Positions 1 through 10,042 of a stretch of DNA of 64,000 bases are shown here, piece after piece. The notes under the pieces were generated by a model, which ran no database searches, was not told the DNA's origin, and saw only the letters and a program-made list of their open reading frames with translations. The stretch is taken from assembly GCF_000417875.1 (NCBI RefSeq), contig NW_006920869.1, forward strand, positions 410,584 through 474,583. The letters run 5' to 3'. This DNA comes from Pseudozyma flocculosa PF-1 (Eukaryota > Basidiomycota > Ustilaginomycetes > Ustilaginales > Ustilaginaceae). A program made the translations under genes and the position numbers. Position 1 is the stretch's first letter, and the number at the start of each line of letters is the position of its first letter.

Positions 1-1721
1 CGTGTCGTAGTAGTTTCGGAAGCCCTCCTCGAAGCACTGCGACCAGATGCGGTTGAGCTTGCACAGCCTCTCGCCCATGTTGCCGTAGAACTTGCTGTAG
101 GTGCGCTCCTGCGAGCAGCACTCGACGATCATGTTGCACAGCTCGATCTGCAGGGGCGAAGGCAGCGTCGGAACGCAAGGGGTCAGCTTGCCCGCACATT
201 GGCGCCTGGCACACGGAATCATCTGGTCTCGGTGCATTCTTCACTCACCTCCTGGCCCTCCTTGATATCCAGCCGCAGCAGCTTGTGGATGCTCTCCTCA
301 AAGTCGAGCGACGACATGATGGTCAGGTAGATGGTCCTCCTCAGGTTGACGAGGTTCGTCTCGGTCCGGTCCTGGATGTCGACCTTGGCCTGCAGGTCCT
401 CGGCGTCGTCGCTGTCGCTGCTCTCGCTGTCCGACTCGTCGCCCGACGACGACCCCGAGCTGCCCTCGTCGCTGTCCTCGTCCTCGCCCAGGATCTCGGC
501 CTTGATCTCGCGGTACTTTTCCTCGTTGTCCAGGAAGTCGGGGTCCTTCTTGAACACGTTGAGGCCCTCCTCGACGTTGAGCTCGTCGTCGAGACCGATG
601 CGGTGCGTGATCTGGTCGTCCTCCTCGACCAGGTCGAGGGCCTCGGGGATGCGCGGGTTGTCCTTGAAGCCGTCGCGGCGCACCTGGGAGAGCACCTCGA
701 TCATGTACTGGACCCGCTTGCTGATCTCGCCCTCGTACAGGACGGCGCGGAAGCGGTCAAAGATGCTGTTGTTGGCCTTGGGCGCCTCTTCGGCGAGGAA
801 GGCGCCGACCTCGCGCATGAAGCTGACGGCGATCTCGACGCTGTCGTCTGTGGGCTTCTCGAGCAGCAGGACGAGGATCTCGAGGGCGAGCAGCTCGTGC
901 GCCACGCGCTGGTTGACCAGATGGGCTATGAACATGGCGGTCGAGTTGCAGACGGGCTTGTCGTTACGCTTAAACGACCTGCGGAACTGGGAGACGAGGC
1001 GCGTCACCAGCAGCTCGCCCACCATCGGCAGCTTGGTATTGACGATGGCGGCGAGGGCGGCAAACACTGGCGTGAAGGGCAGCGAGAGGCCCTGAGCGCG
1101 CATGATGGAGCGGCAGAAGAGGCCGCGGCCTCGGATGAGGTTGGCGCCGCCGAAAAGCTCGGGGACGATGTTCTTGATGTTGTCGGCGGCGACCTTGTTG
1201 ACGAGACCGGTGATGCTCTTCTTGAGCGCGTCCCAGCTCATCCGCTGGTACTCGACGCTACCCGGGTCTGCGGCGGCCGCCTCGGCCATGAGCGCCTTGA
1301 GGCGGGCGGGCGGGATGTACGCTCCACCAGCCTTGGTCGCGGAGAGCTTGGCGAGCGCCGACCTCAGCTGCTCGCCCTTTTCGGCTGTGCGTTTCTCTGC
1401 CGCTGTTGCCTTGTCCTCCTCCTCGCGCTTGGCCGCAGCCACGAGGGCGCGGCTGCTGCGCCCGTCATCCTTTGCGCGGGCGTCGGGCGAGCGACTGGAT
1501 CTGCGCCGCCTGGACCGCGGCGGAGGTGAGCGCGAGTCGGAGCGGGACGAAGAAGATGAGGCCGAGGAGAAGGAGGCGGACCTCTTTCGCTTCTGCTGTG
1601 GCGATGGCTCTGCTGAGGCCGGGGCGCGTGCAGGAGAGGGGGATGCGGAGGCCGGGCGCGAGGGTGAGGGCGAGCGTGCGGGCGAGGGCGAGCGTGCATC
1701 GGGTGAGTCCTTGGACGACAT
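1..1721 (-). CDS. CWC22: Pre-mRNA splicing factor CWC22, partial (3' end outside window)
   Basis: Spliceosome component that in other eukaryotes binds eIF4A3 and helps place the exon junction complex. Exon 1 is 249-1721 (ATG at 1721), the intron is 148-248 (GTGAGT donor, CAG acceptor), and exon 2 is 1-147 and runs off the left edge. The N-terminal 110 residues are an RS/SP-rich low-complexity tail. GGAYIPPARLK (about residues 132-142) and YQRMSWDALKKSI begin the MIF4G domain (about 160-345). An acidic Ser/Asp/Glu stretch follows. The MA3 domain starts near residue 460 and continues across the intron as GQE-IELCNMIVECCSQE and FYGNMGERLCKLNRIW, the expected CWC22 pattern. The splice is phase 0 and restores the family consensus exactly. 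Family knowledge and visible motifs agree; only the far C-terminus is unseen. Confidence 0.93.
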
Positions 1722-1845
1722 GCTGCCAGATGTGGACGCCGCGACCTGAGGGGCGCGTGGTCTGCGCCGTTCCTACACTCGAGTGGGCGCGAGTGGAATA
1801 AGAGAATAGCACAGAAAGACGATCAGGTCGAGAGTTGATGGAGAG

Positions 1846-1898
1846 TGGTGATGGCGGTGGTGGTGGTGATGGTGATGGTGATGGCGACGGCGACGGCG
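1846..1898. repeat. Imperfect GGTGAT/GGCGAC trinucleotide repeat
   Basis: A run of GGT, GAT and GGC triplets lies just upstream of the CWC22 start, within the roughly 590-base gap between CWC22 and COA6. I see no gene in the rest of that gap (1722-2309). Confidence 0.7.
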
Positions 1899-2309
1899 AA
1901 AAGGGGCTCGAGATGTGGGCTTCAGGCAGCCACCAACAGGCAGCTGCTGTGTGGAGTGCCAGGCGCGCTGCTCGTCGACGCCTGCCTTCTGCTCAGCCCC
2001 CGTCGGAAAAGGGAAGAAGGGGCGGCCACCAGGAAATTGCTGGCCAGGCCAGGCAGCCGAACGATCGGGCGACCTGTCTGGCGGAACTGAAATCGGCGCA
2101 TCTCACCCGATCCAAGAGCCGCTCGGCTCGATCACGCCGGTGCCATCATCGTCGTCCCGAATGCGATATCAGAGTGAAGCGGTGGCGGAGCGAGGCGTAG
2201 AGTACAAAGGGGAAATGGCAGGGAGGCAGTGGATGGAGGGGGGAGAATGTTGGCCATCGAGGTCGATGATGGACGGACGTGGCCGGCTTGCGACGAACGA
2301 GGGGCCCAT

Positions 2310-2818
2310 CTACTTTGCCGCCGGCTGCGGCCCACCCTGGGCGTACATCATCTTCTGGCGCTCCTCGAGCACCCTGCGCTTGTTGAAGTAGTCGATCTGC
2401 GAGGCATGCGTTGTCGGAGAAGAGCAGCAGGATCCCATCAGCGTCGATGTCGGTGTTCCGTCTGAAGCGCAAGGAAGCAGGTGTAGGACAGGCCACTCAC
2501 CCAGCTCCTGGCGCAGTTCTGTTCGTAGCCCTCGCGCTCCTGGATGCACGGATCCGCCTTCCTGGCCTCTTCGACCGATTGGTTCTTCTCGCGCTGCAGC
2601 CTCTCCTGCTCCTCCTTTGCGGCCTTGCCAATGGCGCCTCGGCCGTCGCTCATATCCGTGCCCGGCGGGATGGTGACCTTGTTGCGCGTGAGGCAGCCAA
2701 AGTAGGCATCGCGGTGCGTCCAGCACGCCTGTCGCTCCGACCGCGTCGGCGCCACCGTCGCCGGAGCGCCAGACGAGCCCGAGTCTTGTGATGAGTTTGA
2801 GGAGGAGAACAGCGCCAT
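2310..2818 (-). CDS. COA6: Cytochrome c oxidase assembly factor 6 (COA6), CHCH-type
   Basis: Intermembrane-space protein of mitochondria needed for copper delivery to the CuA site of cytochrome oxidase subunit 2. Exon 1 is 2501-2818 (ATG at 2818) and exon 2 is 2310-2396; the intron 2397-2500 has a GTGAGT donor and is phase 0. The product is about 134 residues. It has the diagnostic pair ACWTHRDAYFGCL (CX9C) and DPCIQEREGYEQNC (CX10C), followed by SWIDYFNKRR across the splice, as in COA6 of animals and yeasts. The Ser/Gly-rich N-terminus before residue 25 is not conserved. It has no cleavable presequence, in keeping with import by the Mia40 route. A very secure call because the cysteine spacing and the post-motif tail both match. 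Confidence 0.93.
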
Positions 2819-3156
2819 GGTTGTCGTCGCGGCGGTCGTGTGCGGTCGAGATGGTCGAGATGGTCGAGGGAGGTGGTAAAGGTGGCTGGCGAAGTTGAGA
2901 AGAAGCAGCGAGCGTGAGCCGAGGCTGCACGGCCCGCGGGCCAGCCACCGGCCAAAAATCCCAAGTGGAGCTGCCCTCGCGCCCCAGCAAGCAGCTGACA
3001 AAGCTTCAGTACGGCTGGGCCATCACTTCGCATCGAGGCTGGGGACACGTCCGGCTGGGATGGGATCATCGGTGGCGATCAGAATACAGCAAAGGAGGCT
3101 ACAGAGGGAGAGGGGGAGAGGAGAGGCTTGCTACGGACTGATGGCGTCGGGGCGTC

Positions 3157-3881
3157 CTAGGATGTCTTCAGCTTGCCGGCGGCGGGATGACCGGGGGAGC
3201 GCCACCTGTCGTCGATCCAGAGTGCAAGGCCGGACGCCTTTTCGGCTAGCGATCCGATACCCCACCCCACGAGCCTCGAAGCACCTCTGAGGGTGATGGT
3301 GGTGCCAGAGACCAGCAGCGATGTGCCGCCGTTGTGGGCTCGTGCGACCGGGGTGAGGGCTTCGGGCAGGAGCGAGTGCAGTCGCGGTGGGACCCACGCA
3401 TCGACCCTCCGACGGACGATGGCCACGAGGAAGCTGCGGTTGTCCGCTCCGCCGTCCGATCCGTCCTTCGTGTCGTCCTCGCCGTCGACGTTGACGCTGC
3501 CAGTCTGACGTCGCCGCATCGTCGACGATCGCTCTGTGACCGACTCGCTGTCGATGAGCTGGAGCTCTCCCACGTCGTGCATCTCGACGTCGAGCTGCGA
3601 TCGGACCTTGTCCCAGCGCCCGCCCGACTTTGCCCCGCCGCTCGCAAGCTGCCTTCCCTCGTGATGAGGACCACTGCGTCCTCCTCTTCCCAGCCCCGAA
3701 AGCGCCGCGAGCAGCTGTTTGAGGCCTTTCGCCTCCACCGTAAGCGATAGCTCCAGCGCGAACGTGAATCGCGTCGTCCGATAGTCCTCGACCAGTTCTC
3801 GGAACCTGCAAGGTGCAGCGGAACGAGGTCAAGGGCAGACCAGGCCAAAGGGGTGCCGCGGTTAGCCAGCTGTTCGAACAT
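3157..3881 (-). CDS. Hypothetical protein (unrecognised), two-exon model
   Basis: A long open frame reads 3805 down to a TAG at 3157 with normal GC-rich codon usage. It needs a 5' exon. ATG at 3881 to 3841, spliced over a 35-base intron (3806-3840, weak GTCTGC donor, TTGCAG acceptor), gives a continuous start MFEQLANRGTPLAWFRELV and a protein of about 229 residues. The first 50 residues look folded (TFALELSLTVEAKGLKQLL), the middle is charged and low-complexity, and the C-terminal third is hydrophobic and structured (TTITLRGASRLVGWGIGSL). I do not recognise a family and assign no function. The gene starts about 110 bases downstream of the BUD32 stop on the same strand. The frame is likely real; the exon 1 choice is the weak part. 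Confidence 0.45.
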
Positions 3882-3988
3882 AGCCGCCGCAGCCCAATGC
3901 CACGCGCCGAACGATTGATCGATCGGGGGCAGCTGGTGAGGGCTTGGGCGAACGGAGCACAGGGGTCGACGGGAGCCACTGACCTGAC

Positions 3989-5830
3989 CTACCCTACCAT
4001 CGACCTCTTGCGTCCACGCAGCCGGACTGTTCGAACGCAAGCCCGCCGAGCAGCATCGCGAGCACGTTGCAGAGGTTTGCAGAGGACGGACGAAGCAAGC
4101 ATGGTCAGCATCCTCTCCGTGAGAGCAAGGTGACCGCCGAGTATCTTCAACTCACCCTCCTCGAGACGCTTCCGGACCTCGTCCCATCGATTCGGCTTGC
4201 CCTTGCCGCCCTTGCGCGACGACGACCTGCGGGTGACCTCCTCGGCATAGCTGTCGAGCACCGTCTTAAACAGGTCCTCGGAGGCCGGGTGGGTCGATGC
4301 AAATGCCCTCTCCAAGACGTAGAGGTCGACCGCCTTGTCCTCAGGAAACGCCGAGACCGAAGAGAGCCCAAAGTCGATGAGCACGACTTCGTCGCGTGCC
4401 AGGTCGATCACCGTCTTGCCGCCAGCGCCGCCCGAAGCGCGGGATCGGAGCATCATGTTGCTGGTGGTGAGGTCGCCGTGGACGATGTCCGCCTCGTGCA
4501 TCGTGGCCAGCTGCCGGCCGATGAGCTGCATCAGTTTGACCTGGTCTTCGTGCGACAGCACCTCTTCATCCTCCTCCTCGGCGGTCGCCTCGTCATCATC
4601 GCCGTCGACCAGCTCCTCATCCTCCCCCTCAGCACCGCCGCCGAGCCACTCGCGAACGCTCTTGCCGGCGATCAGCTCGAGTCCGAGGATGCCCTCCTTC
4701 TCGTCAACGCAGCGGACACCGGGTACCGCGACCCCCGCCTTGGCGCACCTCAGCAGCGCCCGCGCCTCCATGATGGTCCTGGAGGCAGTGATGTTGTCAG
4801 ACAGGGTGGGATGGCGGTACGTCTTTGGGAAGCGCCACTTGAGCAGGATCGGCAGTCGGACAGGCAGCGTCTGTGCCGCCGCGCGCGAGGACGCCGGCGG
4901 AGGCGGCCACGTCAGCACTGAGTCGGTCATGAGCTGCGAGATGTAGACCTTGGCCTCGGCACCTTGCTTGATCAGCTTTGATGTCTGGGCATCGGCGAGC
5001 AGCGCAACGAGAGGCGGCGGGGCGGGCTTCTTGAGCACCGACGAGGTCGAGGTCGAGGTCGAGGCCGAGGGGAGGCCAGCGGTTCGTTGTTGAGACGGCG
5101 ACGAGTCTGCGGCAGAAGCGTTGGGCTTGGGCTTCGTTGTCTCGGGCTGCGTCACCGGGTCTTGTGCTGCGGATGGCTTGGGACCTTGCCTTGCCGACGT
5201 CGCTCCGCTGTGGACCTTCTTGGGGCTGGACTCGCCCGTGCCGAGCTGCGCCAAGAGGCCGGCGGCTGATTCCGAGGTGGCGGTCCGGGCGCTGACGACA
5301 GACGATCTGCTGGATGATCTCTGCATATCCGAGGAGCCTGCCGGCTGGCTGCTCTCGACCGTCGTGGTGACTGATGTCGATGGCTTGGACGGCGACTGCA
5401 CGGCGGCGACCTTGATCAGGGTGGGGATCGACGACTTGCGCGAGCGGCTGCCCTCGGAGCCCTCGAGCTTGACGCTGGATCGCGATGTGTTGCTCGAGGT
5501 CCTCACCCTGACGTGCGACGACGAGGATGAGGCGGCAGCGTCCTTCTTCTGCGCCGAGGCGAGCCTCTCGATGGCCGAGAGGGAATGCTTCTGGGACGGC
5601 GAGGTGCTGGTGCCAAAGGACTGGATGGACGATGAGGCCGAAGAGGAGAGTGCCGCCTCCACCGATGCGTCGAAGCCGGCACCGGTGTCGACCATGGAGC
5701 TGGGCCGGGATCTGCTCGCGGGAAAGGCGAGGCGGGCGGGCACCGGTATGCCGCTGTTACTCGAGGGTGCCGAGGCGGCGGCGGCGTCTGACGCCGGCTT
5801 AGCCTTTTTGGTCGAGTTCTTGCGGAACAT
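3989..5830 (-). CDS. BUD32: BUD32/TP53RK atypical kinase of the KEOPS complex, with long N-terminal extension
   Basis: KEOPS ATPase/kinase that supports t6A modification of tRNAs reading ANN codons. Exon 1 is 4156-5830 (ATG at 5830) and exon 2 is 3989-4026. The intron 4027-4155 happens to keep the frame open, so an unspliced reading looks plausible; splicing gives RLEE-VRLRGRKRSMVG, the hallmark C-terminus of BUD32. Kinase features: glycine-loop equivalent LIKQGAEAKVY (about residue 286), catalytic HGDLTTSNMML, and metal-binding LIDFGLSS. The spliced protein is about 570 residues, against roughly 220-260 for the family. The surplus is a Ser/Ala/Pro-rich extension of about 280 residues plus an acidic Asp/Glu insertion before SHEDQ. 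No good internal start is obvious (Met46 and Met169 are possible), so extension length is less certain than identity. Confidence 0.93.
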   Translation of the reverse strand: MFRKNSTKKAKPASDAAAASAPSSNSGIPVPARLAFPASRSRPSSMVDTGAGFDASVEAALSSSASSSIQSFGTSTSPSQKHSLSAIERLASAQKKDAAASSSSSHVRVRTSSNTSRSSVKLEGSEGSRSRKSSIPTLIKVAAVQSPSKPSTSVTTTVESSQPAGSSDMQRSSSRSSVVSARTATSESAAGLLAQLGTGESSPKKVHSGATSARQGPKPSAAQDPVTQPETTKPKPNASAADSSPSQQRTAGLPSASTSTSTSSVLKKPAPPPLVALLADAQTSKLIKQGAEAKVYISQLMTDSVLTWPPPPASSRAAAQTLPVRLPILLKWRFPKTYRHPTLSDNITASRTIMEARALLRCAKAGVAVPGVRCVDEKEGILGLELIAGKSVREWLGGGAEGEDEELVDGDDDEATAEEEDEEVLSHEDQVKLMQLIGRQLATMHEADIVHGDLTTSNMMLRSRASGGAGGKTVIDLARDEVVLIDFGLSSVSAFPEDKAVDLYVLERAFASTHPASEDLFKTVLDSYAEEVTRRSSSRKGGKGKPNRWDEVRKRLEEGELKILGGHLALTERMLTMLASSVLCKPLQRARDAARRACVRTVRLRGRKRSMVG

Positions 5831-6283
5831 GGTGCTGGTGCGCGGATGTCGTGAGTGCAGGCCGATGGTCCTCTATGCCATCTCCGATGCCGTGTATGCT
5901 CGGTTGGGTGGATGGCAGTGGTGACGATGGTGGTGGTGGTTGACCAGACTCTGCCGCCGACTTGGGGTTGTGGGCGCAGGAAGAAGCCTGGAGAGCATCC
6001 CTGCCAGGCAGCAGAGGAGCTCTCGTGGGCCACTCCACCTTGCTTGATGGGGACCCGTTCCGAATTGGCCAAGCAATTCCTGGCAAAAATGTCGATCACG
6101 GCCCTCGCTCCCTTTGACAACCACCACAACCTCTCATGCCCACGACCACACAGGGCGGCGGACGACGATGCTGATTGTTCAACGAGGCGACAGCATCGCA
6201 CATAGGCTCTATTTCCATCGATTGGTCCAGGACAACGCGCACAGATCGGAAGGACTCATAAATCAAAGAGGCATGGCCGTCGG

Positions 6284-7231
6284 TCACAGCTTGAAGCTGG
6301 CCGAGTTGTCCACCTGTCGAATGGGAGCCAGAATGTCGGTGGAGAAGACAATCATCGTCAGCCTGACTGGCCGCAAGGAGCAGCGCGGGGCGCGTAGGGC
6401 AGCTCACCTTGGTATGCGTGCCGCTGACAGTCTTGACGGTCCGCGTCCAGCCCTTGCCGTCGAGCCTACCCTCACCGTCGTCGGGCTGGCCGTCGGTGCG
6501 CTTGACGATCCAGATGTCGGTCTGGAGCAGCGCAATCGACTTGCCCACCTGAGCGCTGTACGATTCGATCTCGACCACGCTGCCAATCGGGCAGGCGTTG
6601 AGGTAGAAGACGTTGATGTTTTGCGATACGCCCAGGAACGACCACGGCGACCCGGGAACGCCCGAAGTGTGCAGGTAGAGCTGTGGCGCGGCAACGAAGG
6701 TGATGTTGGGGGAACTCAGCTGCGTCCAGAGGCGACAGTCCGGACGCCACCACTCACTGTCATGCTCGATAGATTGTCGACGAGGGTCGCACCACAGCCG
6801 CCTGTATCAGCACGAGAAAGAGGTACCGCGGATCGTGATCAGACAACGGAGCGTATCGCAAGGCGTGCCGCGTCCAGACGGCGACCGTGCTCACCGTGCA
6901 TGTTGCCCATCGAGTTCTCCATCTTGTCCGTCACCCTCATCCGGACGACAGTCTTGGCGTGGATGTCCTTGCGGATGCGGGTGGGCTCCTTGCCGGTGCC
7001 CTCGGTGACCATCTCGAGCTTGATGGCGGTGCGATCCGAGGCGTCGACGTGGGCCGCCTCGCGCACTGCCTGTCCCCTCTCGTCGAACCCGATGCGCTCG
7101 ACGTAGACGAGCGCGGTGCTCTCGGCATCGAGCGCCGAGCCGGAAAAGGCCGGCGCCGTGCCCAGGCTCTCGATCATGTCGGACGCATCCTGCGCTCCGT
7201 CGAACAGGCTCTTTGGTTGCGGAACGGGCAT
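6284..7231 (-). CDS. Hot-dog fold thioesterase (PaaI/ACOT13-like)
   Basis: Likely acyl-CoA thioester hydrolase; the substrate cannot be read from sequence. Four exons: 6895-7231 (ATG at 7231), 6758-6801, 6408-6719 and 6284-6313. Phases agree, and the product is about 240 residues. The splice between exons 1 and 2 creates GNMHGGCGATLVDNLSSM, the catalytic/CoA-pocket HGG motif of the PaaI family. Exon 3 supplies the second strand set with QNINVFYLNACPIGS and TDIWIVKR. The last exon adds only nine residues. The middle intron is just 38 bases. The N-terminal 60 residues are family-variable; I see no clear mitochondrial or peroxisomal signal. The 453 bases between this gene and BUD32 hold no gene. 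Confidence 0.85.
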
Positions 7232-7841
7232 CGTAGCGGCGGTCTCAGGCGTTGATTGGGGGTCGGGATGCTGTGTTGGGAAGTGGTGATATCGCAGAGA
7301 CAAGCAAGAGGAGGAGGCCGATGGCAACCTCGGAAGACCAAAGGCAGGCAGGCAGGCTGGCAAGCACGGGTGCATGGCGAGCCAAAGCCGGTTCGGAACA
7401 ACTGCTCGCTTTGGTGCCGGTCTCCGGCCGGACCCTTCTCGACTCGTCGAATGCGGGGCGGGCCAGCTGGAAAATCGGTGCAACGCGGGGGGGCCCTGGC
7501 CTCGCTAGCAGCCAGGCCACCCAAAAAGCGGTGTGAAAAAGACAGGCACCGACTGCTGGCCACTCTGCACCAACGAGACGGCGGCAGGCAGAGGAGCAAG
7601 CAGCTTCCGCCGACGTCACGGCGACGGCAGCAAACGGCGAGGCTCGAGGTCATACCGCACCGACAGCAACGAGGGAACCCGCTCCAACACGGACGCAGCG
7701 AGGACTTCAGCGCTCGGAGGAAGTGGCAGAAAATCGCAGACGGTCCTTTTGATTGATATTCAATGCTTCGTCCCAACGCCCTGTCATGAAAGGGCCCGGG
7801 TGAGCTCCGTCCCCGGCCTGTCCACCGACAGCGCCGCCTGC
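7232..7841. other. Intergenic, promoter side of thioesterase gene
   Basis: About 600 bases between the thioesterase start and the stop of the next minus-strand gene. Frames here are short and arginine/serine-rich; nothing coding or structural stands out. Confidence 0.5.
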
Positions 7842-8426
7842 CTATGGCGCCGCCTCGTCCTGCACCTCTGCATCGTCGGCGGCCTCTTCGACAATCTCGT
7901 CCTCGATCATGGCCGCGGCCATCTTGCCGGCCACCTTGACGCCGTCGCGAGCCGGTCGATAGAGGAGGTCGAGCATCCTCTGCGCCGTGGCCAGGTCCAG
8001 GTTGCCGTCCTCGTCGTACTGGACGTCGATCTCACCCTCCTGCTCGAGGTACTTTTCGTAGTCGGCCACCTCGAGGCCCGGTGCGAGCGCCGGTGCGCCC
8101 GGCTTGGCGCCCTCGGGTGCGAGCGGGTTGAAGCCCGTGGCGCCGCGGTCGAGCTTGGATGCTGCGGATGCGATCTTGGAGTCGGCAGTGTACTTTGACC
8201 TTGTCCACGCGGCCAGGGGGGAAAGGGCCGTCGAGCCTCGCAGGTAGAAGCGCAGCGCCTGGAGGCCCACGAGGAGGACGCTGGTGACGAGGAGGATCGA
8301 GAGCAGGCTGCGCAGCCGCGTTGGCTGGCTGCCCGAGGCCGAGCTGGGCCGGGTCGGCAGCTTCTGGGCGCTGCCAGTGGTTGCGAGGGCGCGCTTGTTG
8401 CGCTGCCGTGCCGATTGCGAGGGCAT
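7842..8426 (-). CDS. Hypothetical single-pass membrane protein
   Basis: Single exon of 194 residues, ATG at 8426. A basic, Ser-rich N-terminus (about 35 residues) leads into one strong transmembrane segment, LLSILLVTSVLLVGLQALRF (about residues 40-60). An acidic C-terminal region follows with YEKYLEQEGEIDVQYDEDGN and a stretch ending in Ala/Glu/Asp. The arrangement fits a type II or tail-in membrane protein of ER or mitochondria, but I recognise no family. Codon use matches its neighbours. It is divergent from the HYPK-like gene across a 476-base region. Confidence 0.7.
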   Translation of the reverse strand: MPSQSARQRNKRALATTGSAQKLPTRPSSASGSQPTRLRSLLSILLVTSVLLVGLQALRFYLRGSTALSPLAAWTRSKYTADSKIASAASKLDRGATGFNPLAPEGAKPGAPALAPGLEVADYEKYLEQEGEIDVQYDEDGNLDLATAQRMLDLLYRPARDGVKVAGKMAAAMIEDEIVEEAADDAEVQDEAAP

Positions 8427-8902
8427 CGTGATAGGTCGCCTGAGTCGCCTGGATGGAGTTGCGAGCTAAAGCCTTGCGGAGGTGCGCCGTGGGGAGAGAC
8501 TTGTTGACGACGTGGGCAGTGGCGGATGGAGGAGGAGGAGGAGGAAGTCGAGGAGGTGACTGGACCTGACCAGCAAGAGGCCGGCAAGGAGGGGAAGGGC
8601 CAGCGAGCACGGCGCCTCTTTGCTCCACGTCATCGGACGCTCGTTCCTGGCAGAGGCCTCGAGGCAGCCTTCCAGCTCCACTTTGTGGTTTTCTGAGCCT
8701 GCGCGGATCCGAAATTCAGAGGTGGCCGCACAAAGTCGGCTTCGTGGCTCGGACCCTTTCCGCCGCCGCCAGACCTTCCCTGCCGCCCTCGTCCTACTCG
8801 TCCTTTGGCCACCTCATTACTGTCCTTTCCCTGCCCCGTCTACCGGTACTACTGCGCCGTGTCCAAAATCGCCATACGCACGCCTCACACAGCCTCGCCA
8901 CC
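8427..8902. promoter_or_regulatory. Shared divergent promoter region
   Basis: Two genes start away from each other here (8426 minus, 8903 plus), so both promoters must lie in these 476 bases. I see no TATA box; pyrimidine-rich tracts precede the plus-strand ATG. Confidence 0.5.
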
Positions 8903-9445
8903 ATGTCGAAACCGCAAGCAGAGGTGAGTCCGGACGACCGCGCGTCGGAGATGGCCAGCTGGAGCCCCAGCTGATCCCCCCGAACCGCGACCATCACCAT
9001 CACCACCGTCGATCCTCCTCTGACCGACCAGGTGATCCAAGAATGGGCCGATGCCGACTCGGACGGCTACACCTTCGAGCGCGGTCGCATGGAGAAGAAC
9101 GTCCAGGCCATCTGCTTTGGCGACAATGCCGCCGTGCTCCCCGCCAGCATCGCACAGGGCCCTTCGGCCGGCCTCAAGCTCAAGAAGGAGGACGTGGACT
9201 TGCTCGTGAGTGCGGCGCCATCCACGAGGCAGATTTAGGCTCAGGTTCGTCTTCATCTTCGCCGTTTGCCAGGGCTAAATCGAGAACGTCGGACCCTTCA
9301 TGCTGCTGCTTCCCCTCGCCCTTCTCTCGAGCAGACAAACCAGCTTCTCCTCTCCAGACCAGCAGCGGAGGCGGCGCTCGCCAAGAACGGAGGCGACCTG
9401 GAAAAGACGCTCGCAGACGTCGTCATGCCGCCACCAGACTGGTGA
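8903..9445 (+). CDS. HYPK: HYPK-like protein with C-terminal UBA domain (NatA regulator)
   Basis: HYPK binds the ribosome-associated N-terminal acetyltransferase NatA and tunes its activity. Three exons: 8903-8923 (seven codons), 9032-9205 and 9335-9445, with GTGAGT donors throughout. The protein is about 101 residues. The fungal-type N-terminal stretch VIQEWADADSDGYTFERGR is present. The C-terminal UBA-like domain is split by intron 2 and reads KLKKEDVDLL then TNQLLLSRPAAEAALAKNGG and DLEKTLADVV. The KKED(V/L)xLL..E.xR..AE.xL...GxxxxxL pattern is typical. The first exon is so short that automated annotation may miss the start. Confidence 0.82.
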
Positions 9446-10042
9446 TCTCGGACGAAGCTAGCCGGCTGGTTTGGTGGCCCTGCGATGCCTGCAGCGTCCG
9501 ATGTCTATCCCAGCTCAGCCGTTCCCGTTGTACTATACGATCCGGACGAGGCGCAACTTCGAAGCCGGGGAGCCTACGAGCTTGTGCGGGATATCGATTG
9601 AGATGTTTTGAAAAGTCGAGCAAGGTGATAGACGCAAACGAGTGGAGACTGGCCTGGAACAGGTCTCTGTCTGGGGGCAATGCTTTGCGGCCCCCTGCCT
9701 GGCACAGGCGCCGCATCGTCTGGCCTGCTGTTTGTTTGTACAGAAGGCGCGTAGGGGCTCGGCGACCCTGAGAAGGGAGGGCAGGAGCCGCTGGAGTCAG
9801 GCTCGTGCCCTCTGCTGTACCAAGAAGGTCGATGCCCGGTGTGCTTCGGGCCTAAGGCCGGGTATAACTCCGGCGGCTGACGTTGCGGCGTGCCAGGGCC
9901 AGGCCCACACGCCGAGTCTCGTGGCTGCCGTTGCCCAATACCCTCCTTCATCGCTCCACAAGCAGCAGCTCTCCCTTGTGCTTGCACACCACCACCGCAT
10001 CGTCACCGACCTCCTCCGCTCTCGACTACCGCCATCATCACC
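9446..10042. other. Intergenic, no gene seen
   Basis: About 600 bases between HYPK-like and methyltransferase genes. CT- and CA-rich just before the downstream ATG; otherwise featureless. Confidence 0.5.
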
